Positions 1 to 7,377 of a stretch of 64,000 nt of DNA are shown in pieces. A program made the position numbers and the translations under genes. Below the pieces are notes generated by a model. The model did not search any database and was not told the origin of the DNA. It saw only the letters and a program-made list of their open reading frames with translations. Location of the stretch: NCBI GenBank assembly GCA_042408875.1, contig JBHOQS010000002.1, forward strand, positions 309,643 through 373,642, in the 5' to 3' direction. Each line of letters starts with the position of its first letter. Positions within the stretch are counted from its first letter, which is position 1. This DNA is from JBHOQS01 sp042408875. GTDB taxonomy: Bacteria; Chloroflexota; UBA11872; JBHOQS01.

Positions 1-414
1 GCCACGGTGATGCTGATCGAGGGGGCCGACCGCTTTGGCCTGGCGCAGCTTCACCAGTTTCGCGGCAGGGTCGGCCGCGGGCAGTTCGAGTCGTACTGCC
101 TCTTGCTGAGCGATAGCTCCCATCCGGACGAGAACCCGCGCCTGCGCGCTATTGTCGAGAACTACGATGGCTTTAAGCTGGCCGAAGAGGACCTGAAGCT
201 GCGCGGCCCAGGCGAGTTCTTCGGCACGCGGCAGAGCGGGCTCCCTGATCTGAAAGTTGCACAGCTCGGGGATATCGCTGTGCTAGAGCTGGCGCGCCGT
301 GAGGCTGCTCTGATCTTCGCGGCCGATCCTGAGCTCCGTCGGCCCGAGCACGCGCTGCTGGCCGAGAAGATGCAGGCCTTCTGGGCAGCGCGCCGGGATG
401 CGGCGCGCGAGTAA
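1..414 (+). CDS. recG: ATP-dependent DNA helicase RecG, C-terminal end (partial)
   Basis: This is the last 137 codons of a gene that begins before the window; the frame is open from base 1. RecG is a superfamily 2 helicase that remodels stalled forks and Holliday junctions. The visible part holds helicase motif VI, read as FGLAQLHQFRGRVGRG at about bases 34-81, followed by the typical RecG tail with the D-L-x-x-R-G-P-G-E-F-F-G-T-R-Q-S-G-L-P-D segment. The gene ends with TAA and rsmD follows 12 bases later on the same strand. A recG-rsmD pairing is common in bacteria, often followed by coaD, which is missing here. The assignment is secure despite truncation. Confidence 0.95.
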   Translation, partial: ATVMLIEGADRFGLAQLHQFRGRVGRGQFESYCLLLSDSSHPDENPRLRAIVENYDGFKLAEEDLKLRGPGEFFGTRQSGLPDLKVAQLGDIAVLELARREAALIFAADPELRRPEHALLAEKMQAFWAARRDAARE

Positions 415-426
415 ACTCCAGGCGCT

Positions 427-1041
427 ATGCGTGTGATCGCCGGAATAGCGAAGGGACACCGGCTGCTCGGCCCGCGCGGGCGCGGGACCAGGCCGACTTC
501 AGACAGGCTGCGCGGGGCGATCTTCGATGCGCTCGGCGAACGGGCCGGACAGGGGCGGGTACTCGATCTCTACGCCGGCACCGGCGCGCTGGGCATTGAA
601 GCGCTCTCGCGCGGCGCAGAGCAGGCTGACTTCGTGGAGAGCGACCGCGCCATGTGCACTATCATCCAGGCCAACCTGGAGCGTACGAAGCTGGCTGCTC
701 GCGGGCGGGTGCTGTGCCGGCGGGTTGAAGACGTCCTGCCCGAGCTCACCGGCCCGTACGATCTGATCCTGATGGACCCGCCCTACGCCGATCCCCACCG
801 GGACGAGGTGCTGGCAGCCCTGGCCGCCTCGCCGCTGGTCGGGCCCGATACACTCGTGGTCGTCGAGCACACGGCGCGCCTGCCGCCGCCGGACCGCCTC
901 GGCCGGCTGGTACTCTGGAAGCGCCGCCGGCATGGCGACGGGGCGTTCTCGATCTATACCGTTGCCGGGCCGGCCGCTGAGGCGCTGGCTGATATTCTTG
1001 AGGCTCCTCCGGCAGACACACCTCCGCCAGAAGATCAGTGA
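427..1041 (+). CDS. rsmD: 16S rRNA (guanine(966)-N(2))-methyltransferase RsmD
   Basis: A 204-residue class I SAM methyltransferase that methylates G966 of 16S rRNA during 30S assembly. The N-terminus MRVIAGIAKG and the T-R-P-T-S-D-R segment at residues 21-27 are family hallmarks. The SAM-binding motif LDLYAGTGALG lies at 46-56 and the catalytic DPPY at 117-120. It follows recG by 12 bases and is probably co-transcribed. The last 20 or so residues, rich in Pro, Glu and Ala, look like an extra tail. Bases 935-985 of its 3' end occur again at 2105-2155, beyond the toxin-antitoxin pair, so the end of this gene has been rearranged. Confidence 0.93.
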   Translation: MRVIAGIAKGHRLLGPRGRGTRPTSDRLRGAIFDALGERAGQGRVLDLYAGTGALGIEALSRGAEQADFVESDRAMCTIIQANLERTKLAARGRVLCRRVEDVLPELTGPYDLILMDPPYADPHRDEVLAALAASPLVGPDTLVVVEHTARLPPPDRLGRLVLWKRRRHGDGAFSIYTVAGPAAEALADILEAPPADTPPPEDQ

Positions 1042-1129
1042 GACAACGCCAGCGAGAGCCTCCCCACTGTTCCTGCCCCATCGGCGGGCCGAGCAGGTCG
1101 CGCCCTACGCGGCAGAACAGCGCACCCTT

Positions 1130-1154
1130 CCCTGAGCATGGGCCATGCTCAGGG
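1130..1154. terminator. Inverted repeat downstream of rsmD
   Basis: Two 12-base arms (CCCTGAGCATGG and its complement) flank a single G, giving a near-perfect 25-base palindrome 89 bases after the rsmD stop. No T-run follows, so it is not a textbook intrinsic terminator. It may stop transcription before the toxin-antitoxin pair or be a remnant of the event that brought that pair in. Confidence 0.4.
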
Positions 1155-1312
1155 CACCGACGACCCAGGCGCAGTGGCTGGTCCTGCGACTTCATGGTAC
1201 AACTAATCAGTAAGTTGTACAGTATTACATGTTGTACGACTTTGGATGAGACTCTACTGGTATCCTGTGCGTTCACCTAACATGTGTTTGATGTGTTCAA
1301 GGAGGCCAGCTC

Positions 1313-1621
1313 ATGGGAGAGTATCGCAGCAGGGTAAGCCCTAAGGGGCAGGTGACTATTCCCCAGGAGATTCGCCGCCGCTTCGGGCTCAAGCCGAGAG
1401 ATATAGTCGCCATCCGCGTCGAGAATGGCGAAATCCGTATCACCCCCCTGGTACAGGGGCTGGGCGATCTGGCAGCCAGCTTCCAGGCTGTACCCCCCCT
1501 GAGGCAGCCATATGACGCAGATGAGCTGGCCCGTATCGCTGGCGAGGAGCACGCCGGCCACGCCGCCCGTGAAGGACTGCCGGCGCAGCCCCGGCCCAGG
1601 CACGAAGCTGACGAGGTGTGA
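1313..1621 (+). CDS. AbrB/MazE-family antitoxin
   Basis: A 102-residue protein whose first 50 residues form a swapped-hairpin AbrB domain: the S-P-K-G-Q-V-T-I-P-Q-E-I-R-R-R-F-G-L segment at about 9-26 is diagnostic. Antitoxins of this type bind DNA as dimers, repress their own operon and neutralise a partner RNase through the C-terminal tail. The tail here (51-102) is Ala/Pro/Glu-rich and probably disordered until bound. A strong ribosome site, AAGGAGG, lies 8 bases before the ATG. The stop overlaps the start of the PIN gene by four bases (GTGA), which indicates translational coupling. Confidence 0.88.
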   Translation: MGEYRSRVSPKGQVTIPQEIRRRFGLKPRDIVAIRVENGEIRITPLVQGLGDLAASFQAVPPLRQPYDADELARIAGEEHAGHAAREGLPAQPRPRHEADEV

Positions 1622-2070
1622 GGATGCCCCTGTCACCACCCAACGGCCCGCCTGCCACAGCTTTCCTCGATACGAATGTGATCCTCCGCTATCTCACGCA
1701 GGATCAGCCTGGTCAGGCTGAGCGTGCTCGCCGGCTGCTGGAAGATGCAGCCGCTGGACGGTGCCGCCTGCTCACCTGCGAGGGTGTAGTAATCGAACTC
1801 GTCCAGGTGCTCTCCTCTCGCCAGCTTTATAACCTGCCTCGTGCAGATATCCGCATGCACCTTACCCGCATCCTTTCCCAACGCGGGCTTTCCCTACCGC
1901 ACAAGCAGACCTACCTGCGTGCGTTGGAGCTCTATGCCACCGTGCCGCGGCTCGACTTCGTGGATGCATTGTTGGTTGCGCATATGGAACGTACCGGCCA
2001 GAGCACGCTGGTGAGCTTCGACCACGATTTCGATGGGCTGCCCGGCATCACACGTTACGAGCCAACGTAG
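1618..2070 (+). CDS. PIN-domain toxin (VapC-like RNase)
   Basis: A 150-residue PIN-domain protein, the expected RNase toxin of the upstream AbrB-type antitoxin. The acidic metal site is visible: Asp18 in FLDTN, Glu60 in VVIELVQVL, Asp116 in DFVDALLVAH and Asp135/Asp137 in SFDHDFD. The GTG at 1618 overlaps the antitoxin stop; an ATG two codons later (1624) is an alternative start. Length and motif spacing are normal, so the toxin looks intact. The pair sits inside a duplicated rsmD/MFS junction, suggesting it was acquired. A decayed relative lies at 37270-37446. Confidence 0.88.
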   Translation: MRMPLSPPNGPPATAFLDTNVILRYLTQDQPGQAERARRLLEDAAAGRCRLLTCEGVVIELVQVLSSRQLYNLPRADIRMHLTRILSQRGLSLPHKQTYLRALELYATVPRLDFVDALLVAHMERTGQSTLVSFDHDFDGLPGITRYEPT

Positions 2071-2104
2071 CTGTCGAACAGGAAGCACACCCGCTGCTGA
2101 CCTA

Positions 2105-2155
2105 GCGACGGGGCGTTCTCGATCTATACCGTCGCCGGGCCGGCCGCTGGGGCGC
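2105..2155 (+). repeat. Second copy of the rsmD 3' end
   Basis: These 51 bases match 935-985 inside rsmD at 49 of 51 positions; the differences are at 963/2133 and 980/2150. In the same reading frame this copy still encodes D-G-A-F-S-I-Y-T-V-A-G-P-A-A. It lies between the PIN stop and the end of the MFS gene. A second shared segment, CGGGCCGAGCAGGTCGC, occurs at 1085-1101 and 2277-2293. The two pairs have similar internal spacing (150 and 172 bases), so the original convergent rsmD/MFS junction appears duplicated around the toxin-antitoxin cassette. Confidence 0.9.
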
Positions 2156-2159
2156 CTAC

Positions 2160-3489
2160 TCATGGGTCTGACGCAGTGCCGGCAAGTGCGCCCTTGCCAG
2201 GGGCGTGTTGAGGCAGCCCCAGCGCGAGAACTCCGGCTAGAACGTAGAGGCCGCCTGCCAGCACCAACAGGATCACCGGGCCGAGCAGGTCGCCCAGCGC
2301 GCCTCCGAGCCCCAGCCCCAGCAGGGTCATCAGAGCGTTGGTCGTGTTGAACGCGCCGAACACCCGCCCGCGATAACGATCGGCCACGCCCTGCTGAAGC
2401 AGTGTATGCACCGGCACGAAGCCGACCATCGCCGGCAGGCCGACCAGGGCAACCAGCGGCAGCGTCAGCCACAGCGACCTGCTATGCGCAATTCCGGCAA
2501 TGAGCAGGCCGGTTACAACGGATCCCCCGGCGATCAGACGAGACGGCGGAAGCAGGCTCCCGAGCCGGCCGACGAGGAGCGCGCCGGCCAGCCCTCCAAC
2601 TCCCTGGGCGCTGGCCAGCCAGCCGAGCTCACGCACCCCGCCATGCAAGCTCTCTTTCATGCACGCTCTCTTTTACGAAGGCAACCAGCAACGCATTGAT
2701 AATGCCCTGGCCGACCATGACTACGCCCATCACGAGAAAGAGGCCGGCAACCAGCCGGTCCCCTTTCACCAAACGCAGCCCTGACAGCCAGTCCTTCCAG
2801 ACCGACCAGACGGCGGCTGAGCAGAGGGAGGCCCACCCGGCGAGCACGACGGTGACGTTCACCAGCGCGGGGGTATGGAGGACCGTGCGAGCGAGTGGTG
2901 GAGGCGGCTCTCCCGTGGCGCTCCGCGGCAGGGCAATGAGCAGCACCATCACCGCCGAGATCACATAGGACGACACGTCCAGCAGCACCAGGCCGCCGAA
3001 CCCCAGCGGCCCCATCAGCGCGCCGCCGAGCGGCGGAGCAACGAGACGGATAGCCTCTCCGGTCGCCGCATTAAGCGAGTTCGCCCGAAGGAGCTGCCAT
3101 TCGTCCACCAGGCGGGGAAGCAACGCGCTCACGGCCGGATTAAAGAACTGGGAGATGGCTGCCTCGGTAAAGGCAACGAGGTATACGATCCAGAGCTGAT
3201 CGACCGTGCGGACCAGCAGCAACAGCAGCAGGAGCACAGCCCGCAGTACATCGGCCACGACCATGGTCAGCCGGCGGTCCCAGCGATCTACAAACACCCC
3301 TGCCACCGTGCCAAGGAGCACACGCGGCAGGGTCTCCGCCATGAACATCGCGCCGGTAGCCAGGGTAGAGCCACTGATCTCATAGACATAAAAGGGCAGG
3401 GCGATGTAGAGCATCCAGTCGCCGGCCATGGAAACCAGGCCGCCGAGCCAGAGCAGGGCGAAATTCCGCTGGCGCAGGACCCCGAGCAT
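2160..3489 (-). pseudogene. MFS transporter, frameshifted by a tandem duplication
   Basis: A major facilitator permease of the MFS_3 (enterobactin-exporter-like) type, read in two frames. Bases 3489-2629 give the N-terminal 286 residues, with about seven membrane segments and the loop-2/3 motif DRWDRR. Bases 2660-2160 give the C-terminal 166 residues. The break falls on a 16-base tandem duplication at 2642-2657 and 2658-2673 (one mismatch); removing one copy restores V-A-F-V-K-E-S-(V/L)-H-G-G-V-R-E-L-G-W and one protein of about 440 residues. It lies 12 bases after pcm in the same direction. As written the product is truncated; a sequencing error is unlikely given the exact repeat, but phase variation is possible. 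Confidence 0.85.
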
Positions 3490-3501
3490 GCGCTGCTCCT
3501 G

Positions 3502-4143
3502 CTACTCCTGCGCCGGGAACCCGTGCGTGCCGTAGAGCTTGACGAAGTGGGCCAGCGTGACGGTACGGCGGCGCACCAGCCCCCGCGGCCCCTTTTCGAA
3601 CAGCACGACCTCTTCGTTCCCACCGAAGCCGATCGGCTGCACCAGTCGGCCGCCAGGGGCGAGCTGCGCCTCCAGCGGCGGCGGTACCCGCGGAAAGGCC
3701 GCGGAGACAATGATGGCATCGTAGGGCGCGTGCTCGGGCAGCCCCAGGCTGCCATCGCCGACCACGACCTCGACGTTGGTGATGCCCTGGCGGGCCAGAT
3801 TCGCCCTGGCCGCCTCGGCGATATCCGGCCAGCGCTCGATGCTCCAGACGAAGCGGGCTAATCGCGCTAGCAGCGCCGTCTGAAAGCCATACCCCGTGCC
3901 CACCTCTAGCACCCGCTCGGACCCGGTCAGGCCGAGCGCCTCCACCATCCTCGCGACCAGCGATGGCTGTGTCGTAACCTGCCTGTGTGGAATGGGCAGG
4001 GGGCGGTCGAAATAGGCCTGCTCGACAAACTCAGGCGGCACAAAGGCAGCCCGCGGCACCTCGCGGAAGGCCTGGATGAGACGCTCGTCGCGTATCCCCT
4101 CGGCAATGATGGCCTGAACGAGGTCTTCCTGCGTCGGTAGCAT
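3502..4143 (-). CDS. pcm: Protein-L-isoaspartate O-methyltransferase
   Basis: A 213-residue SAM-dependent methyltransferase that repairs isoaspartyl residues in aged proteins. Family signs are the H-R-Q-V-T-T-Q-P-S-L-V-A-R-M substrate loop at about 53-66, motif I ERVLEVGTGYGFQTA at 77-90, the GDGSLGLPEHAPYDAIIVSAA segment (motifs II/III) in the middle of the protein, and the L-x-P-G-G-R-L-V-x-P-I-G motif. Start is the ATG at 4143; no strong ribosome site is visible. It lies 39 bases downstream of accA and 12 bases upstream of the broken MFS gene, so accD-accA-pcm-MFS may be one transcript. Confidence 0.92.
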   Translation of the reverse strand: MLPTQEDLVQAIIAEGIRDERLIQAFREVPRAAFVPPEFVEQAYFDRPLPIPHRQVTTQPSLVARMVEALGLTGSERVLEVGTGYGFQTALLARLARFVWSIERWPDIAEAARANLARQGITNVEVVVGDGSLGLPEHAPYDAIIVSAAFPRVPPPLEAQLAPGGRLVQPIGFGGNEEVVLFEKGPRGLVRRRTVTLAHFVKLYGTHGFPAQE

Positions 4144-4182
4144 GGCAGGGCAGACGCCGTGCGGCTCAGCCTGCGACAGGCC

Positions 4183-5139
4183 TTACTCGATCACATACCC
4201 GATACGGCGGAACTTCTGGTAACGCTGCTCAGCCAACGCCTCTCCGGGGATGCCACTCAGGGCGGCCAGCTCTTCCAGCAGGGCCGCCTTGAGATACTCA
4301 GCGGCCAGTGCCGGATCACTGTGCGCCCCGCCGATTGGCTCTGGCACGATGCGGTCGATCACGCCGAGCGCTAGCAGATCCTGCGCAGTGATCTTCAGTG
4401 CCTCGGCTGCCTTAGGCGCAAAAGAGTGATCCTTCCAGACGATCGCCGCAGCAGCCTCTGGGGAGGCCACCGAGTAGACAGCATGCTCGAGCATGAGGAT
4501 CCGGTCACCCACACCCAGCGCCAGCGCCCCGCCCGAGCCACCCTCACCGATCACGGCCACCAGCACCGGGACACGCAGCGAGGCCATGGTGAGCAGGCTC
4601 TCGGCAATGGCCCAGGCCTGCCCACGCTCTTCATCCTGGAGGGTCGGGCTGGCTGCCGGCGTATCCACGAACGAGATCAGCGGCAGGCCAAACTTCTCCG
4701 CCTGGCGCATCAGTCGCTGCGCCTTGCGGAAGCCTTCCGGGTGCGCCATGCCGAAGTTGCGGCGCATCTTCTCCTTGGTGTCACGCCCCTTTTGATGCCC
4801 CAGGACCATCACCGGCCGGCCATCGAGCCGCGCCGGGCCGCCGACGATTGCCGGGTCGTCGGCGAAGCTACGGTCCCCGTGGAGCTCGACGAAGTCGGTG
4901 AAGATACACTTGACAAAGTCAAGCGTGTAGGGACGATCGGGGTGCCGCGCCACCTGGAGCTTTTGCCAGGGCGTGAGCGCGCGGTACAGCTCCCGCTGCA
5001 TCTCCTGGAGCTCACGGCGCAGTGCCTCAAGCTCGAGGGACAGCCGGTCGTCGGGATGGGCAGAGAGCTTCTTCTCGAGATCAGCGATCTGGCGGCGAAG
5101 CTCGTCCAGCGGTTCTTCGAAATCGAGACGCGCAGTCAC
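4183..5139 (-). CDS. accA: Acetyl-CoA carboxylase carboxyltransferase subunit alpha
   Basis: A 318-residue alpha subunit of acetyl-CoA carboxylase, which with AccD transfers the carboxyl group from biotin to acetyl-CoA to start fatty-acid synthesis. It has the N-terminal coiled helix (residues 7-55), the W-x-K-x-Q-x-A-R-H-P-x-R-P segment at 58-70, and the G-E-G-G-S-G-G-A-L-A-L oxyanion-hole loop. It starts with GTG at 5139, with AAAGGGAC upstream, 29 bases after accD. The normally conserved DTPGAYPG loop reads DTPAASPTLQ (residues 159-168, bases 4665-4636), an unusual change close to the active site. The identity is clear from the rest of the sequence. Confidence 0.95.
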   Translation of the reverse strand: MTARLDFEEPLDELRRQIADLEKKLSAHPDDRLSLELEALRRELQEMQRELYRALTPWQKLQVARHPDRPYTLDFVKCIFTDFVELHGDRSFADDPAIVGGPARLDGRPVMVLGHQKGRDTKEKMRRNFGMAHPEGFRKAQRLMRQAEKFGLPLISFVDTPAASPTLQDEERGQAWAIAESLLTMASLRVPVLVAVIGEGGSGGALALGVGDRILMLEHAVYSVASPEAAAAIVWKDHSFAPKAAEALKITAQDLLALGVIDRIVPEPIGGAHSDPALAAEYLKAALLEELAALSGIPGEALAEQRYQKFRRIGYVIE

Positions 5140-5168
5140 AGAGGGCAGTGTCCCTTTGTGTGGAGCAG

Positions 5169-6101
5169 CTAGCGCAACGTGGCAGCCAGCTCGGGGCGGC
5201 GTGGCGCCAGCGCCGCAGGATTGCCGGCCCAGTATAACAGCAGCAGACGGCGCAGCATATCACGTAGCTCGGCCCGCGGCACCACCAGATCGATCATGCC
5301 CCGCTCCAGCGCCGTCTCCGCGCGACGCGCCTTAGCCGGGAGCTTCTGCCGCATGATCTGTTCGATCGGGCGGCGGCCGGCGAAGCCGATGTCAGCTCCC
5401 GGCTCGGCGATGATCACGTCGGCGAGCGAGGCAAACGACGCCGTCGTGCCGCCCAGCGTGGGATCGCACATCACCGAGATGTAGAGTACTCCGGCTGCGT
5501 GCAGCCGTGCCACGGCTGCAGCAGTCTTCGCCATCTGCATGAGCGAGAGGAGCCCCTCGTCCATGCGCGCGCCGCCAGAGGCGACCACAGTGATCAGCGG
5601 CTGGCGCAGCTCCACCGCGAGCTCAACGGCGCGGGCGACCTTCTCACCTACCACCGAGCCCATCGTCCCGGAGATAAACCGGAACTCGAACACACACAGC
5701 ACCACCGGCACGCCGTCGATGGTCGCGGTGCCGTAGACACACGCCTCTCGCTCGCCAGTGCGCTCCTGGTACTCGCGCAGGCCCTGGGCGTACGTCTTAT
5801 CGGGACGCTGGAAGCCCAGCGGATCGCCGCTGGTCATCCCTGCATCGTATTCGACGAAGCTGCCAGAGTCTGCCAGCAGGGCCAGCCGCTCCCGTGCGCT
5901 CAGCGGGGCGTGGTAGCCGCACTTCTGGCAGACCTTGAGACACTTCTCGAACTCGCGGCTATAGTTCAGCTCCTTACAGGACGGGCAGCGCGTCCAGAGG
6001 TTCTCAGGGATCGCTCGGGCCCCGCCCTGTGCGTCGGCGTGGCCTTCGGTGGCCGGCTCCTGGCGTGGCTCGCGCGGTCCCCGGCGAAACCATTCCCTCA
6101 T
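5169..6101 (-). CDS. accD: Acetyl-CoA carboxylase carboxyltransferase subunit beta
   Basis: A 310-residue beta subunit carrying the four-cysteine zinc finger (Cys39, Cys42, Cys58, Cys61) ahead of a crotonase-like carboxyltransferase domain. Recognisable parts are F-I-S-G-T-M-G-S-V-V-G-E-K, the oxyanion-hole loop V-A-S-G-G-A-R-M-D-E-G, and the D-P-T-L-G-G-T-T-A-S-F-A segment. It is first in an accD-accA pair with 29 bases between them. A good ribosome site, GGGAGGA, lies 8 bases before the ATG, and an extended -10 element sits about 45 bases upstream at 6146-6154. No accB or accC is nearby; they must be elsewhere. Confidence 0.95.
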   Translation of the reverse strand: MREWFRRGPREPRQEPATEGHADAQGGARAIPENLWTRCPSCKELNYSREFEKCLKVCQKCGYHAPLSARERLALLADSGSFVEYDAGMTSGDPLGFQRPDKTYAQGLREYQERTGEREACVYGTATIDGVPVVLCVFEFRFISGTMGSVVGEKVARAVELAVELRQPLITVVASGGARMDEGLLSLMQMAKTAAAVARLHAAGVLYISVMCDPTLGGTTASFASLADVIIAEPGADIGFAGRRPIEQIMRQKLPAKARRAETALERGMIDLVVPRAELRDMLRRLLLLYWAGNPAALAPRRPELAATLR

Positions 6102-6145
6102 GCCTGCGTCCTCCCATCGCGCCGGGCGGTCACACAGCGCGGACC

Positions 6146-6154
6146 ATTATAGCA
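6146..6154 (-). promoter_or_regulatory. Extended -10 promoter element for accD
   Basis: On the minus strand the bases read TGCTATAAT, a consensus extended -10 (TG-N-TATAAT), 45 bases before the accD start. No -35 hexamer is obvious, as is usual for extended -10 promoters. The same decamer TGCTATAATG recurs at 41753-41762 and 52875-52884, each upstream of a minus-strand gene. Confidence 0.55.
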
Positions 6155-6181
6155 TGCCCGCCCTCTCGCCTGGCCTGCACG

Positions 6182-6210
6182 TTGTATACCGGCCGCGCTA
6201 TCGCTACAAT
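6182..6210 (+). promoter_or_regulatory. Sigma-70-type promoter, plus strand
   Basis: TTGTAT at 6182-6187 and TACAAT at 6205-6210 are separated by exactly 17 bases. It points toward the SDR gene at 6433, over 200 bases away. An AAGGAG at 6235-6240 follows but has no start codon at a useful distance. The promoter could drive a long leader, an unrecognised short RNA, or a decayed gene. Confidence 0.5.
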
Positions 6211-6432
6211 GCCGCGCGGCACCCCTGACCGCTGAAGGAGAACCCATCCGGCGCCAGGAAGTTACGCTCTGCCCCACTGCACGATGCAAAGTACCATCCG
6301 CAGTGCTCCTGTGGTGCAGGTCTCAGAGCAGACACTATCAAGCGTAGGTCCTGCACGGCAGGGCCCGATTTATAAATTTATTTAAATTGATAATTTATAG
6401 AATGATGGGAAGGCTCGGCTGTGGAGGTAGGC
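6211..6432 (+). other. Non-coding leader with AT-rich block before the SDR gene
   Basis: No convincing gene lies between the promoter at 6182-6210 and the SDR start. The last part contains an abrupt AT-rich stretch (6369-6401: TTTATAAATTTATTTAAATT, then GATAATTTATAG) in otherwise GC-rich DNA. It could be a second promoter or a bendable regulator site. It contains TTAAATTGATAA (6382-6393), which is found again upstream of the UxuA-like gene (62515-62526). Confidence 0.4.
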
Positions 6433-7158
6433 ATGGTAATGGCAGCGCCGCTCACTGGCAAGGTCGTGCTGATCACCGGGGGAACCGGGGCGCTGGGGCA
6501 GGCAGTCACCCTGGCTATCCTGCACGCGGGCGCTCGCGCCGTTGTGACGTACCGGAACGAGGCGCGCGCAGACGCGCTGCGAAGCGAGCTTGCTCGCCAG
6601 GGCCTGGCGTGTGACCTGGAGCAGGTAGACGTCACGGAGAGCGCCGCGGTGGTGCGGCTGGTCGAGGATCTGCTGACGCGGCATGGCCGTCTCGACGGGC
6701 TGGTCCATCTGGTGGGCGGCTACCTGGGCGGCATTCCGGTGGCTGAGCTCTCGGACCAGGACTGGGAGCAGCAGCTGCGCCTGAACCTGCACTCGACATT
6801 CCTCTGCTGCCGTGCTGTGGTGCCGCACATGGTCCAGCAGCGCGCCGGGCGTATCATCGCCGTCTCCTCACGGGCTGCGGTACGGCCGGGCCCCGGCTCC
6901 GCGGCGTATAACGTCTCCAAGGCCGGGGTCATTGTCCTGATCGAGACGCTGGCGGAAGAGGTCAAGCGCGACGGTGTGACGGTGAACTGCATCCTCCCCT
7001 CTATCATCGACACGCCGGCTAACCGCCAGGCCATGCCGCGCGCCGACTTCGCCCGCTGGGTCACGCCCGCCCAGATCGCCGAGCTGATCGTGTTCCTGCT
7101 CTCCGACGCCGCAGCAGCGATCACCGGTGCAGCCATTCCGGTCTACGGCCAGGTCTAG
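6433..7158 (+). CDS. Short-chain dehydrogenase/reductase
   Basis: A classical SDR of 241 residues from the ATG at 6433, predicted to be a cytoplasmic NAD(P)-dependent oxidoreductase of unknown substrate. The cofactor loop reads ITGGTGALGQ, a variant of T-G-x-x-x-G-x-G. The catalytic Ser lies in AVSSRAAV and the Tyr/Lys pair in AAYNVSKAG. The 3' part has G-P-x-S and the I-x-T-P-A-N segment typical of the family. A GGAGG lies 5 bases before ATG 6433, which argues against the more upstream GTG at 6421 because that codon overlaps the ribosome site. It is a single-gene unit by spacing. Confidence 0.85.
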   Translation: MVMAAPLTGKVVLITGGTGALGQAVTLAILHAGARAVVTYRNEARADALRSELARQGLACDLEQVDVTESAAVVRLVEDLLTRHGRLDGLVHLVGGYLGGIPVAELSDQDWEQQLRLNLHSTFLCCRAVVPHMVQQRAGRIIAVSSRAAVRPGPGSAAYNVSKAGVIVLIETLAEEVKRDGVTVNCILPSIIDTPANRQAMPRADFARWVTPAQIAELIVFLLSDAAAAITGAAIPVYGQV

Positions 7159-7185
7159 CCTCCCCGCCAACCCAGGTGGACCTTG

Positions 7186-7275
7186 ATGAGCCCGTTAGCA
7201 CCCGAACACGAACGCAGCGCAGAACCCAGGATCCTCAGACGCCTGCGCGAGCAGGAAAAGACCATCCGGATATGA
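7186..7275 (+). CDS. Possible 29-residue small protein
   Basis: A short frame, starting MSPLAPEHERSAEPRIL and ending REQEKTIRI, begins 28 bases after the SDR stop. An AGGTGGA lies 5 bases ahead of its ATG. The product is charged and rich in Arg and Glu, consistent with a single amphipathic helix. It may be a real small protein co-transcribed with the SDR, or chance. I recognise no family. Confidence 0.28.
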   Translation: MSPLAPEHERSAEPRILRRLREQEKTIRI

Positions 7276-7377
7276 GGCACGCTGCAACGTGCCCCTACCA
7301 CGGGCTTGTCGTATTCGCTCGTTCGCGACAGCCGCGTCGTCCCCTGGACAGCAACAGACCTGGAAGACGCCACAATG

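Noticed and set aside
2875..3861. 328-residue plus-strand frame across the MFS and pcm genes
   Set aside because: Composition (Arg, Gln, His-rich) and lack of a family fit an antisense shadow of the real minus-strand genes.
5169..6152. Long plus-strand frames opposite accD
   Set aside because: accD is certain by its zinc finger and carboxyltransferase motifs; the opposite frames have shadow-like composition.
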